A stretch of 64,000 nt of DNA, taken from Symbiodinium natans (Eukaryota; Sar; Dinophyceae; Suessiales; Symbiodiniaceae). The stretch covers positions 825,818 to 889,817 of the forward strand of contig CAJNDS010000402.1 in assembly GCA_905221605.1 (NCBI GenBank). Reading direction: 5' to 3'. This document shows, piece after piece, positions 33,319 through 44,849 of the stretch (position 1 is its first letter; the number at the start of each line of letters is the position of its first letter). The notes below the pieces were generated by a model that was not told the DNA's origin, searched no databases, and worked only from the letters and a program-made list of their open reading frames with translations. Made by a program: the position numbers and the translations under genes.

Positions 33319-34677
33319 ATGGCAGACCGCAAGGCTGTGATCAAAAATGCTGACATGGCTGAGGAGAGCGGCGATTCAATCAAGCAGCCTTGAGATTCGG
33401 AGCCTACTCGTAGCAGGTTGTGATGGTTGGAAGTGTTGAGCTCAGGTCTTCATCCTTTGTTGCAAGCATCCGTCCTTGAGCTATGCTTAGTTGGATCTCG
33501 TACCGTGCAGGAGACTTGCACTGCGCCAGGTTCATGGTCCGCCTCCACCATACCATCATCCCACATCGCAATCCAAGTTTCTTCAAAGCCTTCACGGCGT
33601 TACACCGTTCAAGTCATGAGAGTTCTGAGAGTTCTTGTACACTTAAGTGCCGTCCGGGGTATTGGTCGTTTCGATGCTCTACGCTCAAAGCCAAGATGCC
33701 TCCCCCTTTGCTTAAGCTTGCTTGCGCTTGTACGGATGCAGTAATGCAGGACATGCAGCAAGATGCCATTGACTGCGCCACCCAGGACCGATGCCTCGGA
33801 GAGTTGTGAAGCGTTACCCCCATTGATCATATGACAGTTCTCAGATGTTCTTAAGTTATCTCAGGTTCTCCTATGCTCTCCTCACCCGTCCTGTGATAAA
33901 ACCGTTTGAAGATGCACAGCTCACCGTGTTGAGCACAAAGCCTGGGAGGCAAAGAAAGTGGGCAATCAAGTATTCAGTCCGCGAAACGTTGACAACAAGA
34001 TCAAAGCTAAATAGTGCTGAGTTCACAAAGGAAGTGAGGTAACAGTGTTGCAGCATGCGACAGCCACACGAAGAGAAAACTTGCGGCTATCCTCTATACC
34101 GATCTATACTGAAGGCCCTGGAAAAGTACAACATCGAGCACCTTGGCAGCTCTCGTGACATCTCGTGGCCTCAGCGAGCCTTGCCGTTTTTTTCTGCTCA
34201 GCTGGTGCACACAACCACTGCCGAGGAAGGACATTGCTGCCTTCATCAAGAAGGAGTTTGACAAGAAGCAGCCTGGTATCGCAAAACGGTCTGGGGAAAT
34301 CGTTGTTGTTCAGTTCGCTGGTTTACTTCAGTTCTGGCGGCATAGGTGGGAGGTGCGCACAATGCTGGCGCAGCAGAGCTTCAAGATGCTTCAAGTCAGG
34401 AAGGCACAATTCCGCAGAGGTGCACTTTCACATGCTCAGGTACAATCCCACATGGCATGCTGTGGTGGGCCGCAACTTCGGCTCCTATGTGACCCATGAG
34501 ACGAAGCACTTCATCTACTTCTACTTGGGCCAGGCCACCGTCTAACAACAAGGCGAGAGGCTACATAACAAGGATTCGAAAGTAAAACACACGGAGTCTA
34601 GTGCGTCCAAGCATCCCTTCGCCCAGAATCACGACACACTCTCAAAGGTTGCCATCTTACTCTTCAAGTCCGGCTAG
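33319..34677 (+). CDS. DYNLL: Dynein light chain LC8 (DYNLL type), complete, six exons
   Basis: Exons 33319-33363, 33750-33785, 34115-34137, 34226-34270, 34440-34533 and 34648-34677 join in phase to a 90-residue protein, against 89 in animal LC8. The path is [48 protein letters not shown], then [31 protein letters not shown] and VAILLFKSG-stop. LC8 is a dimeric hub in axonemal and cytoplasmic dyneins, and the NFGSYVTHE strand that forms the partner-binding groove is intact. A single extra Gln lies between KK and YNPTW, at an exon junction. No intron starts with GT: donors are GA (33364, 33786) and GC (34138, 34271, 34534). Every acceptor is AG|G. Without the last 30-base exon a reader would stop falsely at 34545. 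Confidence 0.95.
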
Positions 34678-37002
34678 CTGAGACAAGCGTGGCGTAAAGC
34701 TCCTGAAGGGGCTGCTTTGCGACTCTGTGCGTGAGGCTGCCAGGGTGTAGGCATAGGTTAGCAGGCAAAAAAGTAGTTGCTTTGAACAGGCTGAGCAATT
34801 GGCACCTCACACAACAGCCGCTGCGGCCACCGGGTCGTGAATTCGAAATTGAACCATTCTCACTCAGAACTGTTGGGAAAGACACTCACCGGTTCATGCA
34901 TGTTCACAGACCGACTGCTGCGGCAGCACAAATCAAGCTTTAAGACCAGCAGGTTGTCATGCAAGATTTTCACGCTGCTCATGATTCTCATCGGTATTGT
35001 ACTACGCTGCTCCGGGACGTTAAGCTGCCGAATGTCGATCATGAGTTCAGCGGATATCGTTATCTCAAGTCGGGGCACAGCCAGCTCAGCCTTCTAAATG
35101 TCGACCCTACAGGATGAAGGTCCGAGTAGCCTTAGGTGAAGGCATTGGAGGACACCCGGAAGCTTTTTCAATAAGGTTTGCCTGCTGTGCAAGATTGCGC
35201 AAGTATGCAATGCCGGAGCATCCACTGCCTTCGAAGGGAGTGGCAACTCGGCAACTTGAGGCACGATGACAGTCCTTCTGTCAAAGCGGGGCAAGAGAAG
35301 AGTCGCTTCTACCCTCGGCTCTTTGAAACCGGACGCAGGCGATTCCTTGCAATGAATTTGGACTGCGACTGGATCCGGGCCTGGAGCACTTTGGCATTGA
35401 CAAGCATCAACGAGTACGAGGGAGGCCCCAAGAATTTGAGATGTGAACACGCTTCCCTTCACCGGCCTTGACAATTGAGAATACACGGCCGCGTGCACAG
35501 CGTCGTACAGCATCCCATAGCCACTGAGTCTATTGGAAGTTCCTTGGAATACATTCACGCAACATGCCAAGGCAGGCATTGGCATCCGCATCTCTGGGGG
35601 AAGAGCTGCGGGTGCATCACATCAATGCAGGGCCCTTGGGGGGCATCTCTGATTTGCGGAGAGGATCCGAGAGGCCAAAGGCTTGCAAAGGCTTGCAGAT
35701 GCAGTGCTCCACTTAATGTGCACACACAAACACACACGACTGCCAGGAAAAATGCAAAACAAAGAATGCAAACCAACTTTGCCCGACAGAGCAGAGCGAA
35801 GCACAATCAGAGTGCTGGAGAGACAGAGAACGGAGCGAGTGCTTTTGGGCAATTGGGTGTCACGAGTTCAAGTCACGGTTGTCCTCTTGTTGCCCCCATG
35901 TTTCTTCCGATGCCCTGTTTGTTTACTTGGCCTACGTGGCATTCTGATTGCTCCAAATTTCTGACCGTGTTCCGGTATTGAGTGCCGGCCGTCGACTTGA
36001 CTTGAAAGCGCGACAAAAGGGCCAAGAAACAGGGCAGGGAGAGAATCCCCGCTGTGCCAAGCTCACAAGAATCACACTTGATTGGAGACACTGCTGAGTA
36101 GTTACTGTAGCTAGTAACTAGTTAGTAGTTGCTAGTCACTAGTCAGGTGCTCGGTTTTCCGGGGCACCCTTGTGGAAAGGTGGGGCAGCCTGAGAGGTGA
36201 GGCAGGTGGGGGGAAAGAGGACAACTCACCTGAGAGAACGAGCAAAAGCCTTCGAAAAACAAAGCTCTGAGGGAGTTTTGAAACTTGTTTCGCCCAACGG
36301 CTCTGAGTGAAAAATCGAGGGCAGAACCGCAGCAGGCCAGTCATCGTCCAACATGCTCAGAACGTTATCAGTGTCCGATGCCCCCCGTAGCCCGAAGCCT
36401 GTGGCTCCTAAGTTCAGGGCACCTTGGCTCGTCTTTGCCCCGAGGCAGCACTGCGTCAGGTCTCTTGGCCTGCAGCCCTCCAGGCCTGCAAAGCGTTTAC
36501 AAACTGCGAAGACCGCCATGCTTTGGACTGGTCTCGTTGCAAATTTCGCTTGTGCATGCCAGGGGTTGGTGGAGTTGCCGGCTCTGCGATTCCAGGCAGA
36601 GTGCATCTGACAAGATCTCACACAAAAGCCATGCAATAACGATGCTCTGCATTCTCAATAACTCAATGTCAAGGCCACGGACGTCTCTCACAACGCAGCC
36701 GTTGCTGCTGCAGCCACTGTGCTGCACATGTTTGCATCACACTGGAGTACAGAAATAGCGGTGGGAAAACCCCGCAAGAAGAATGTGTCAGATTGTGCAA
36801 AATATATCATAGTGCCTCCAGAACCCCAAAAAAGCCCCGAGAACTGATGTCATCCCATGTGGCCCAAAGTGGACGAGGCCATGTTTGGGGGGGGAACTCA
36901 TGTGTCAGCTCAGGCCTCTCAAGTGAGCTGGCCAACGGCTTTGGGCGTTCTTCGCCGAAGCTTCCTACGCAAGCTGCATAGTGTGCCTCGTCCGGTGCAC
37001 TG
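34678..37002. other. No confident gene; several open frames on both strands
   Basis: Besides the minus frame at 35094-35591 there are opposed open frames at 36226-36636 (minus) and 36285-36758 (+), which I cannot separate. The stretch at 36095-36145 repeats TAGTAACTAG-like palindromic words (gtagctagtaactagttagtagttgctagtcactagt). Confidence 0.35.
35094..35591 (-). CDS. Minus-strand open frame, 165 residues, unrecognised
   Basis: The frame starts MRMPMPALACCVNVFQG and includes YDAVHAAVYSQLSRPVKGSV, FTSQILGASLVLVDACQC and EATLLLPRFDRRTVIVPQVA. Length and composition make it a candidate, but the + frame over 35178-35471 is also open and no family is recognised. Confidence 0.25.
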   Translation of the reverse strand: MRMPMPALACCVNVFQGTSNRLSGYGMLYDAVHAAVYSQLSRPVKGSVFTSQILGASLVLVDACQCQSAPGPDPVAVQIHCKESPASGFKEPRVEATLLLPRFDRRTVIVPQVAELPLPSKAVDAPALHTCAILHSRQTLLKKLPGVLQCLHLRLLGPSSCRVDI

Positions 37003-37509
37003 ATGAAGGGTGACACGAAATTATACGTGGGAGAAAGACGAAAAGTTATGAAGGGTTGGCAACTGATGTTCAACTCACCTGGAAGCTGGCTCAGTTTTGG
37101 GTTCGCCAGTCACAGACTGCACTGGCAATGCACTACCAGCCAGCGAGTGTTAGCAGCAATTGCTTGGAAACCCCCCCCGAAGTTTGCGCCAAGGGTACAC
37201 GAAAACTTTGCAAGCTGCTTGCAAGGATATTGGCGTGAATTCAGCACTTTCTGCATGCGGCAAAAGGCAGCGGTGGGAGATTGTCATAAACCTCTTGGCT
37301 TCCATGTCGACCCTGGGCCTGAACATTCCGTGACTACACACTTTGCGATGCACGTCGAGACTTGGGAGAAAGACTTCCGGATTTCATCTGCATATACCAT
37401 CATATGTCTGCTCAGGGCTTGGCAGCTCCGCCCGTCAACCATAAGCAGCTTGGCTTTGTGCAGAACCTCCGGTCAGAACGAGTCGAGTCCATTGGCAGCC
37501 GGCCAAGGC

Positions 37510-38168
37510 CACAACAGCTCAATGACGGCGATGCACTACTCCAACCGCTGGGACTTGGCGATTAACCTGCTCGGCAATATGAGCAGTGCCTCCGCGGCCA
37601 GATTGCACGTTCAGTGGCTTCCGATCAGTGTGACCTGTGTGACCTGCGTGACGAGGCAGCGTCCGTGTCTAGTGGCGGGAACCATGATGCCAGGGTGTGG
37701 GAAATTCGGACAGTCTTTCTGACTGCGACAACAGCTCTCAGTAGACTCAGTTGACCTGAAGGCCAGTCTGAGAAGAGTCTCTCCCGACATGAGCATTGCA
37801 ACAAGGTGCCAGAAGACACGATCTCCCAAAACGCTGCGATCAGCTCCTTCGAGCGCAGTCGCCAATGGTTTGGAGTTCCTTGTATTATTTGAGTTATTTG
37901 TATTGCATGTATAGGTCTGGCTACACATGCTTGCAAGCTCCACGACTCCACGAGCCTCTCAAGCATTGCATCAGCGAGCAAAGTGCATGCGGAGTCAGGC
38001 TTTGGAGATGTTGGCTCATTTGTCCCTCGGCTGTGCTGGCGACCGCGAGCACTTAAGCCCGTGCTGTCAACATTTGAGGCACCGAGGCACAGGAATACCT
38101 AAATTGTCCAGGCTGCCATGTTTTGAGTGCACAATCGCACACGCACACCCAACATACATGCACGCACA

Positions 38169-38205
<37 letters not shown>

Positions 38206-41200
38206 GCGTGCGACTTCGCAATGCCGAGGCCTTTGAAGAGACCGTGTCCTTCTGCTATTACCTTTAACGCCACCATCAGTGCTTGCGAGAAAGCTTCAGC
38301 TTGGGCTTCTTCCCTGGCCGTCCTAGCTTTGATACCTCCGCAGGCTCTGGACGGCAGAATGCGCATCTGCGGTATTGGTCACTGGGCAAGGTTGAATTCT
38401 GAAGCCAGGTTGGTGCAGACCTCTGCGCCTGCAACAGCAGCCTGAGCGCCTGCTCTGGGTCCTGGCTCCAGAGCTTAGCGCTGCTCCACACGCTGCCACT
38501 GCGGCGGCTAAGCGCAGAGCCTTAGCTGAGATTCTTGCAACATGCGTGGCAGCGACAGGTGGTCTGCAATGACTGTATTCGCGTAGTGGGCAACTTGGGC
38601 AAAGGACCAGTTCAGCCTCTCCACCATCATCAGCTCCTTTGACCGAGCTAGTTGCTGGAACCTTGCCATGGCCATTCTCCATGTGCATCCATGGCTCCTT
38701 CCAAACGAGGCACGCCTATTATAGCATCCGACATAAGACTGGCAGCAGCAAGCCGAAGCCGACGATCCAAGCCCCAGATGTTGCTCACAGATTTCACAGG
38801 TGGGTTATGGTGCCGCCATCAGTGCTTGCGAGAAGGGATTTGAATGGAATTGGGCCTTGGAGCTTGTTTGCCGCATGGACGCTGCAGCCTTGGTGCCGAA
38901 CACCACCTGCTGCTTGTCTCTTCTTGCGCCAGCTTTGTGCATCAGGTAGGCACATTGTTCACAGAGGCTTCACACGGCTTGCTGGAGAATGTTAGGCTAC
39001 AACTCGGCAATCTCTGCCTGTGAGAAGGGGTTCAGCTGGCTGCACGCCCTCGCGCTGCTTCAGGCCTGGCAACGTCTCTTGCGCAAACAACTCGCGAGTT
39101 TGTGTGCCATTCTGTCTTTCTGTGTTCCATCAGGTGATGGCCTCCTTGCATGTCCAAAGCCCCCGGGCCTTTCAATCGTTTGTCACTGCTTCATGCGTGC
39201 CTCTCCTGAGTGTTTTTCACTCCTGAGACGCATCAAGGTGATGAGACGTCTGTCAATGCCACCGCGAGCTCGCTCGAGAAGTGCACACAATGGCTCAGCG
39301 CATCTTGCTAGCAATTAGCAAAGCGCAGTACACGAACCTACATACGATCTAGACAAGAACGCCGCATGAAAGTAGTTCAGGCAGTTCTCCTACTGCCTCT
39401 CCTGCCAGCTCTGTCACCAGTGACTTGGCGTGCTGGTGGTCTAAAAATGGTTGGAAGATTTTGGAGGGGAAATCCGGGTCGGTCACCAACAGACGGGGTC
39501 GTCTACCTGTGCTCGCGGTGTCGGCCGCTAAACGAGTCGGTTTGCCGACCGGGGCGGTTGGTGTCAGGGAATAGCATAGATCGAGTCGGGAACTGTAGAT
39601 GGCACGTGTTCTGCCACCATTTTTGTGGTGGCTTAAGCTTGACATCTGCAAGTCGTGACATCACAGCCCTCACGGCCCCTCCCAAGCTCTCCTTTTTTTC
39701 GTGTCTACGCAGTCCTCACAGGCTCCGCTAGCCGTCATGCATTTTTACATGACGCCGTTTGATGAAGTAAGGATGCTTCACAGGGTCTTTGGTTTTCGAA
39801 GCCCTGGTTTTTGGGGATCACGAAGGTTTAGGGGGCTCGGTCCATCTCGCACGTCGTATCTCTCTGGGTCGGCTTCTCTTCCGAAGACACGATTTGGAGG
39901 CTGTGCAGCGCCCAATCGGCCCGCAATCGAGCATCGGTGTGACAGGAATGAGGCGCTTCGCCAGGCCCCGAGGCTATGAAGCAAACACCAAGAACTACGA
40001 CGCATGTAAGAGCCATAAGAAATTGATCGTCGTAGTTCTTGGTGTTTGCTTCATAGCCTCGGGGCCTGGCGAAGCGCCTCATTCCTGTCACACCGATGCT
40101 CGATTGCGGGCCGATTGGGCGCTGCACAGCCTCCAAATCGTGTCTTCGGAAGAGAAGCCGACCCAGAGAGATACGACGTGCGAGATGGACCGAGCCCCCT
40201 AAACCTTCGTGATCCCCAAAAACCAGGGCTTCGAAAACCAAAGACCCTGTGAAGCATCCTTACTTCATCAAACGGCGTCATGTAAACATGCATGACGGCT
40301 AGCGGAGCCTGTGAGGACTGCGTAGACACGAAAAAAAAGGAGAGCTTGGGAGGGGCCGTGAGGGCTGTGAGGGGGCTTGGGAGCTGCATAGACAGGCATG
40401 CTTGGGGCTGTGAGGGGGTTTCTGGGTTCCTGACACCACTCCGGGGTGGTCACCGACACTGCTGTGTAGGTGTGTGACTCGGAGGGTATCTGGTCCCCGA
40501 TCGGGTCGAGACGGTGTCTGACTCTGGTGTCTGACACCACGGGCACCCGATTTTGGAAGAGTCTGCGCACGAGGACCGAGTGGCTGCTCAGTGCTGTAAC
40601 TCGCCAAGTGCATGGTCGCAGCCACATTTGCTTTGTTCTTAGCCACGACGTTGAGGCAGAGCCCATGGCACACAACGCGACGATTTGCGCCTGCTTCAAA
40701 GGACTTCATGTTGCTCTTGAGCCACACAACTGGGGCACATGGCCGGTCACATGTGGTAAGGAACTGGACCTAACCAAAACGGACATGGAAACAACGCACT
40801 GTTTGTGACAAGCGTAGACTCTGGGCGTGGAATTCACACATCGCAAGCTAGCCTTAGCCTGTATGTGCAAGGAGGCTGCAAGTGGGTTTCCATCCTGTGC
40901 CTTGCTTGAAGTATTCAGCGCAGCATAGCGCAGCCATGACAAGAACCAAGAGCCATTGGCCGGTCTGCCGGAGCGGTTCGTCGGCATGAGTTGGGTTTGA
41001 CACAACCTAGGCAATTGCTTACAGAGATCCCATGCCTGCGGATGACAGCCACTGAGGCGGCTTCGAAAATTCTCTCCCGAACTGACCCACTGATCCTGCA
41101 AGCTTTCGTGTTGACATTTCGAGAGGTGTCACTATTACATTTTCCCCAGTAGTCGAATCTGTGAAAGAATGTGTTATATGCACTGGGGCAGTCTCGAACA

Positions 41201-41694
41201 CCCTGCTCAACCCATATGTCATGAATCAAGCTAACACTTCCTGCGGATTGTCGTGCCACATGCTGCTCGCTGGTTGAACCATATCCGCTGGCTATGTTCG
41301 AATGTTTCGTGGAAACAGGAAGCTGGCGGTAGGTTTGCGTAAGTTTTGTTTGTGGGAAGGCGTGCCGCATAAGCTAAAGCCATTTGTGCGTAAGTTTTGT
41401 CTTCGCGAGAACAGCTTTTTCAGTGTTTTTCTTCACGGCTCATCTGTCTCTCTGCGCGCGTCCTCCCAGCAATGAATCCCGGATCGGTAGCTCCGCCTCC
41501 AGGTGTCCCTGGATTCCGTGGTTTGCGCAACGGCTGCAGCCAGAAAATGGCGCCATGCCGCGGAGCTGCGCTTGACAATGGAGATGCTCGGCACACAGCT
41601 GCACAGACCATCGCTGCCACGGAATCGTTGATGAACGCAGGGGTGCGGGTGCCAGTCAATGTTCATGATTCAATTTTGACCGCTTGCCGCTAAC
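37510..41694 (+). CDS. Pentatricopeptide-repeat (PPR) protein, roughly one repeat per exon
   Basis: Repeats recognisable by the dinoflagellate PPR core 'N-x-x-I-S-A-C-E-K-G...W..AL.LL..M' occur in order at 37510-37590 (SMTAMHYSNRWDLAINLLGN), 37996-38050 (ALEMLAHLS), 38230-38343 (TFNATISACEKASAWASSLA; GC donor at 38344), 38433-38517 (NSSLSACSGSWLQSLALLHT), 38800-38945 (VGYGAAISACEKGFEWNWAL; GT donor at 38946), 38996-39063 (YNSAISACEKGFSWLHALAL; GC donor at 39064), 40646-40730 (AHNATICACFKGLHVAL) and 41600-41694 (PVNVHDSILTAC-R-stop). PPR proteins bind RNA in chloroplasts and mitochondria. Each exon carries about one helix pair, so splicing differences could add or drop repeats. The start is not defined; the + frame 37003-37722 contains the first repeat but may read through introns. 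A large palindrome (39661-40370) lies between the sixth and seventh repeats, so the last two may belong to a second gene. Confidence 0.7.
38171..38204. repeat. (CA)n microsatellite
   Basis: About 16 CA units lie in the intron immediately before the third PPR exon, close to its acceptor. Confidence 0.95.
39661..40370. repeat. Near-perfect 710-bp palindrome (two arms of about 341 bases, 27-base centre)
   Basis: Bases 39661-40001 and 40029-40370 are reverse complements. I see only one substitution (ttttac against gtttac near 39747/40286) and one length difference in a T/A run. The centre is 40002-40028. Both arms carry the same frames, so identical 70-residue translations appear on opposite strands, including LVFGDHEGLGGSVHLARRIS. 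I regard these frames as non-coding. The left arm starts within a short + frame with a signal-like start (39366) and the right arm ends in ggggctgtgaggggg repeats. It may be a recent inverted duplication, a fold-back element, or an assembly artefact. Confidence 0.9.
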
Positions 41695-42148
41695 ATCAAG
41701 ATGCAAGATGTTCCAGATGGTGTTGCTTTTGCTTGTTCAATCTTTCGCTGTATATCCAGAATCCAAAGTACAGGAGATTAAAGTTAAAATCGTCGTCGAA
41801 TGGTTCGGACTCCCTAGCTAGGCCTGCAATCTCGTCGCTAGGGCTCTTGCGGCTCATGTTTCTCTTGTACCTGCCCCTGGCTTGGGTGAGTCACAGTTTT
41901 TGTTGTGGACTCGAAACACTGGAGATGCTGCAATTCTGTGCTTGGGCAGAAGCCGTTGTGATTCTGGATCTGGCACGTCCCAAAGTGATCATGGCATGTC
42001 CTTGAATTCTTGTGGTTTTGGATGCTCGGGTTGCACTTGCAGATTCTAGCTAAATATCGCCCATCGAGAGAAGCCAGGCAAGAAGATTACCCAGCGACAT
42101 TCCCTCCGGCAGTGCAGGCTCCGAGCAAGCAAGATAGCTGCGGTAGAG

Positions 42149-43594
42149 ATGTCCACCCCCGAAGAGATGTCCACCCCCGAGAAGGCCGCCGACGGCGTAC
42201 TCCCGACGACGAACAAGCACGAGGGCTCGTGGAAGAAGTACGAGACCTACGACTGCGAGGTGGACCCGAAGCAGGGCGACCGCGCAACCAAGATCAAGCT
42301 GCTCTCCTTCAAGCGGCCGCACATGCGCGGCTTCCACTTCGCGTGGTTCGGCTTCTTCATCGCCTTCGCGTCGTGGTTCGCGTTCGCGCCGCTGATGCCG
42401 CAGATCAAGAAGGACCTGGGCCTGACCAAGGACGAGATGTACAACGCGAACATCGCATCTGTGGCGTCGACCGTGCTCATGCGCTTCGCTGTGGGCCCTC
42501 TGTGCGACAGGTTCGGCACGCGCACCATGTTCTCCATGCTGCTGACGTTCGGAGCTATCCCGGTCTTCTTCGGTGGTCTCGTGAACAACGCTACTGGCCT
42601 GGTCATCATCCGCTTTGTCATCGGTGTCCTGGGCGCGACCTTTGTGCCATGCCAGGCGTGGTGCTCGCAGCTGTTCGCGAAGGAGATTGTGGGCACGGCC
42701 AACGCCATGGCTGGTGGCTGGGGCAACCTTGGAGGCGGTGCTGTTCAGCTGCTCATGGTCGGCGTGTGGAACATGTTCCGCACTGGCTTTGACGACGAGC
42801 AGGCCTGGCGCCTTTCTTTCATCGTCCCCGGAGTTTTGACATGCGGTACCGGCATTTGCATGTACTTCTTTTCGGACGACTCGCCGAAGGGCAACTTCAA
42901 GGAACTGGAGCAGAGGGGCACAATGGAGCGCCGGTCGTCCAAGAAGTCGTTCCAGGAGGGTTTCTTCCAGTACAACGCCTGGATTCTATTCATCCAGTAC
43001 GCGGCCTGCTTCGGCGTTGAGGTCACCATGAACAACATCCTCGCTGTGTACCTGGAGACCAAGTACGAGCTGTCGGTCTCCCTTGCGGGTCTCATCGCCT
43101 CCCTGTTCGGCCTCATGAACCTCTTCGCTCGCGCTATGGGCGGCGCTCTATCTGACAAGCTGTTCCAGTGGTTCGGCGCGGGCACCACCGGCATGCGCGG
43201 GCGCATCTATGCGCAGTCTATCTCTCTGGTCTGGGAGGGCATCATGCTCCTGATCTTCACCAGGATGGACTCTCTGGGCGCGACTATCGGCGTCCTGCTG
43301 CTCTTCTCGCTCGGTGTTCAGATGGCGGAGGGCTGCACTTTCGGAATCGTACCCTACGTGAAGCCCGCCGCAACTGGCTCCGTGTCCGGAGTGGTGGGCG
43401 CTGGGGGCAACGTCGGCGCTGTGTGCTGGGGCCTCATGTTCCGTTTTGGCCCATCGGAGGCCGACGATGTCCTGTTCATCCTTGGGTTTATCGTGATCGC
43501 ATCGGCGGTCATGGGTCTCTTCGTGCTCATCCAGGGCCACGACGGGTGCATCACCAAAGCCAAGGGCGAGCCGGAGTCCCTTGACGTGATCTGA
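42149..43594 (+). CDS. NRT2: Nitrate/nitrite transporter, NRT2/NarK (NNP) family, intronless
   Basis: This 481-residue major facilitator protein has twelve predicted membrane segments and no introns. The N-terminal cytosolic part is followed by FHFAWFGFFIAFASWFAF (TM1). The MFS loop motif is GPLCDRFGTRTMF. The two nitrate signatures of the NNP family are AGGWGNLGGGAVQLL in TM5 and VVGAGGNVGAVCWGLMF in TM11. It should import nitrate or nitrite with protons across the plasma membrane. The first codons contain a 15-base tandem duplication (MSTPEEMSTPEKAAD), so the ATG at 42149 or 42164 could start. Third positions are overwhelmingly G or C, in sharp contrast to the flanks, as for highly expressed dinoflagellate genes. 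A possible trans-splice acceptor (tgcacttgcag) ends near 42044. The lack of introns suggests origin from a processed mRNA. Confidence 0.95.
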   Translation: MSTPEEMSTPEKAADGVLPTTNKHEGSWKKYETYDCEVDPKQGDRATKIKLLSFKRPHMRGFHFAWFGFFIAFASWFAFAPLMPQIKKDLGLTKDEMYNANIASVASTVLMRFAVGPLCDRFGTRTMFSMLLTFGAIPVFFGGLVNNATGLVIIRFVIGVLGATFVPCQAWCSQLFAKEIVGTANAMAGGWGNLGGGAVQLLMVGVWNMFRTGFDDEQAWRLSFIVPGVLTCGTGICMYFFSDDSPKGNFKELEQRGTMERRSSKKSFQEGFFQYNAWILFIQYAACFGVEVTMNNILAVYLETKYELSVSLAGLIASLFGLMNLFARAMGGALSDKLFQWFGAGTTGMRGRIYAQSISLVWEGIMLLIFTRMDSLGATIGVLLLFSLGVQMAEGCTFGIVPYVKPAATGSVSGVVGAGGNVGAVCWGLMFRFGPSEADDVLFILGFIVIASAVMGLFVLIQGHDGCITKAKGEPESLDVI

Positions 43595-44849
43595 TCTCAC
43601 TTCCAGAGAGTCCCGCTGATGTTGTCTTCATAGATCCTCCGTGCTCTCGCACTGCACCTATAATTAATGTAAACTAACTTATTATTACTCCTAGCTAGCG
43701 AATGATTGCATGATGTGCTAGGATGCCCAGTAGTCCCCTTATTCCCTTTTTGGTAGGTTTAGGTTCCCCTATATCCCCCTTTAAGCAAAAAAAACACCCT
43801 TTTTCATCCTAGGTCACTGGGCAACCTAGTGTGAAGATGCTAGGAGTACTTGTGTTGGGCGAGGCTAAGCCCCTGCACTTCCCCCACCCCCCCCTCCACG
43901 TTGGCTTTCGCTGCGCCTGGAGGGCCTGCGCAAAAGCTCGTGTAAGGGGATTCTTCCAACGTTTGTTGCAGAGCCTTCACAGGGCCGCTACTTTTCCAGC
44001 CGGCAACTGCTCCAGTTGTTCGCCCTCCTCTCTGCCAGGGGTTCGTGCTGGGTCTTCTTTGGTTTTCCTTTGCTTGGGTTTTTTCTTGGGTTGGTGCTTT
44101 GGGTTTTTGGTTGGTTTTGGCTTGGGTGTGGTGTGGGCTGTTGGGTTTTCCGCTTGTCCCTTGGCAGTGGGGTGTGCGCGCAGGCAGGCTGGTCTGTATA
44201 GTTTGCAGGTCGGCGGAGCTCAGGGTTTTTTCTCAAACGAGGTTTTTCCCTGAGCTTGCTTGCTCGAGTCTTGCGGCACGAGTCCACGTTGGCAGCCTCG
44301 CGCGGAGCGTGGGCAGAAGGCGCGGCCATGCTATATCAGCTTCAAGCCAAAAGCCCTGAAGTGGTGGGAGCTGGATACGCTTAGGGTTTTGCTTCCCAAG
44401 CCCTTGATCCATCTTTTCAGTTATTCTCTTGAATCGACTGGAAGCAAACTACAAGAAGAAGGCGATGAACATCAGAAGAAGACTTGCGTGCTTTCAAGCA
44501 ATTAATGTCAAGAACTCACTGATGCCTGTTGTCCAGGACTGTGAGTATGTTTGCATTGCATGAAAACATGTGCTACTCGTACTGGCTAGCACGGCATCTT
44601 GGCCTGCCTTGCATGGCCTGAAGATTCTGAAGGGGTGCTTGGCACGTTCGGAGCTGGAGTATTCTGAAGTCTTGCCTTGCCCTCGAGATGCGCAATCATG
44701 CGGCACAACCACAACGTGTCTGTGAACCTCAGGAAAGAGACTGGCTGCACTGGTTTTACTTACGAGGCCTGACAGTCCGCATCCAAGCTCGAGGTGTGGC
44801 TGACTAGCCTAGTGACACATGAGACATTTGTCGTTCCATAGCTTGCAAG
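43595..44849. other. 3' flank of NRT2 and T/G-rich low-complexity DNA
   Basis: After the stop the DNA turns AT-rich (43655-43700), with a C/T/A stretch at 43750-43805 (tatccccctttaagcaaaaaaaa). From 44040 to 44170 it is T/G-rich (cttgggttttttcttgggttgg), giving spurious Phe/Gly/Leu/Trp-rich frames. No gene is assigned. Confidence 0.5.

Noticed and set aside
34165-34545. A 126-codon + frame ending at 34545 that contains most of the LC8 core
   Set aside because: Its first part is intron, and the true gene leaves it at a GC donor after CAG (34533) to a last exon at 34648-34677.
39789-40241. Two 137-codon frames on opposite strands with identical translations
   Set aside because: They are the two arms of the palindrome read in mirror image. 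No homology or splice support suggests coding.
42010-42792. 260-codon + frame overlapping the nitrate transporter
   Set aside because: It is a shadow frame of the GC-rich transporter gene, rich in Arg, His and Ala from the shifted codons.
44016-44360. Hydrophobic Phe/Gly/Leu/Trp-rich frames that mimic membrane segments
   Set aside because: The underlying DNA is T/G-rich low-complexity sequence and all frames look alike.
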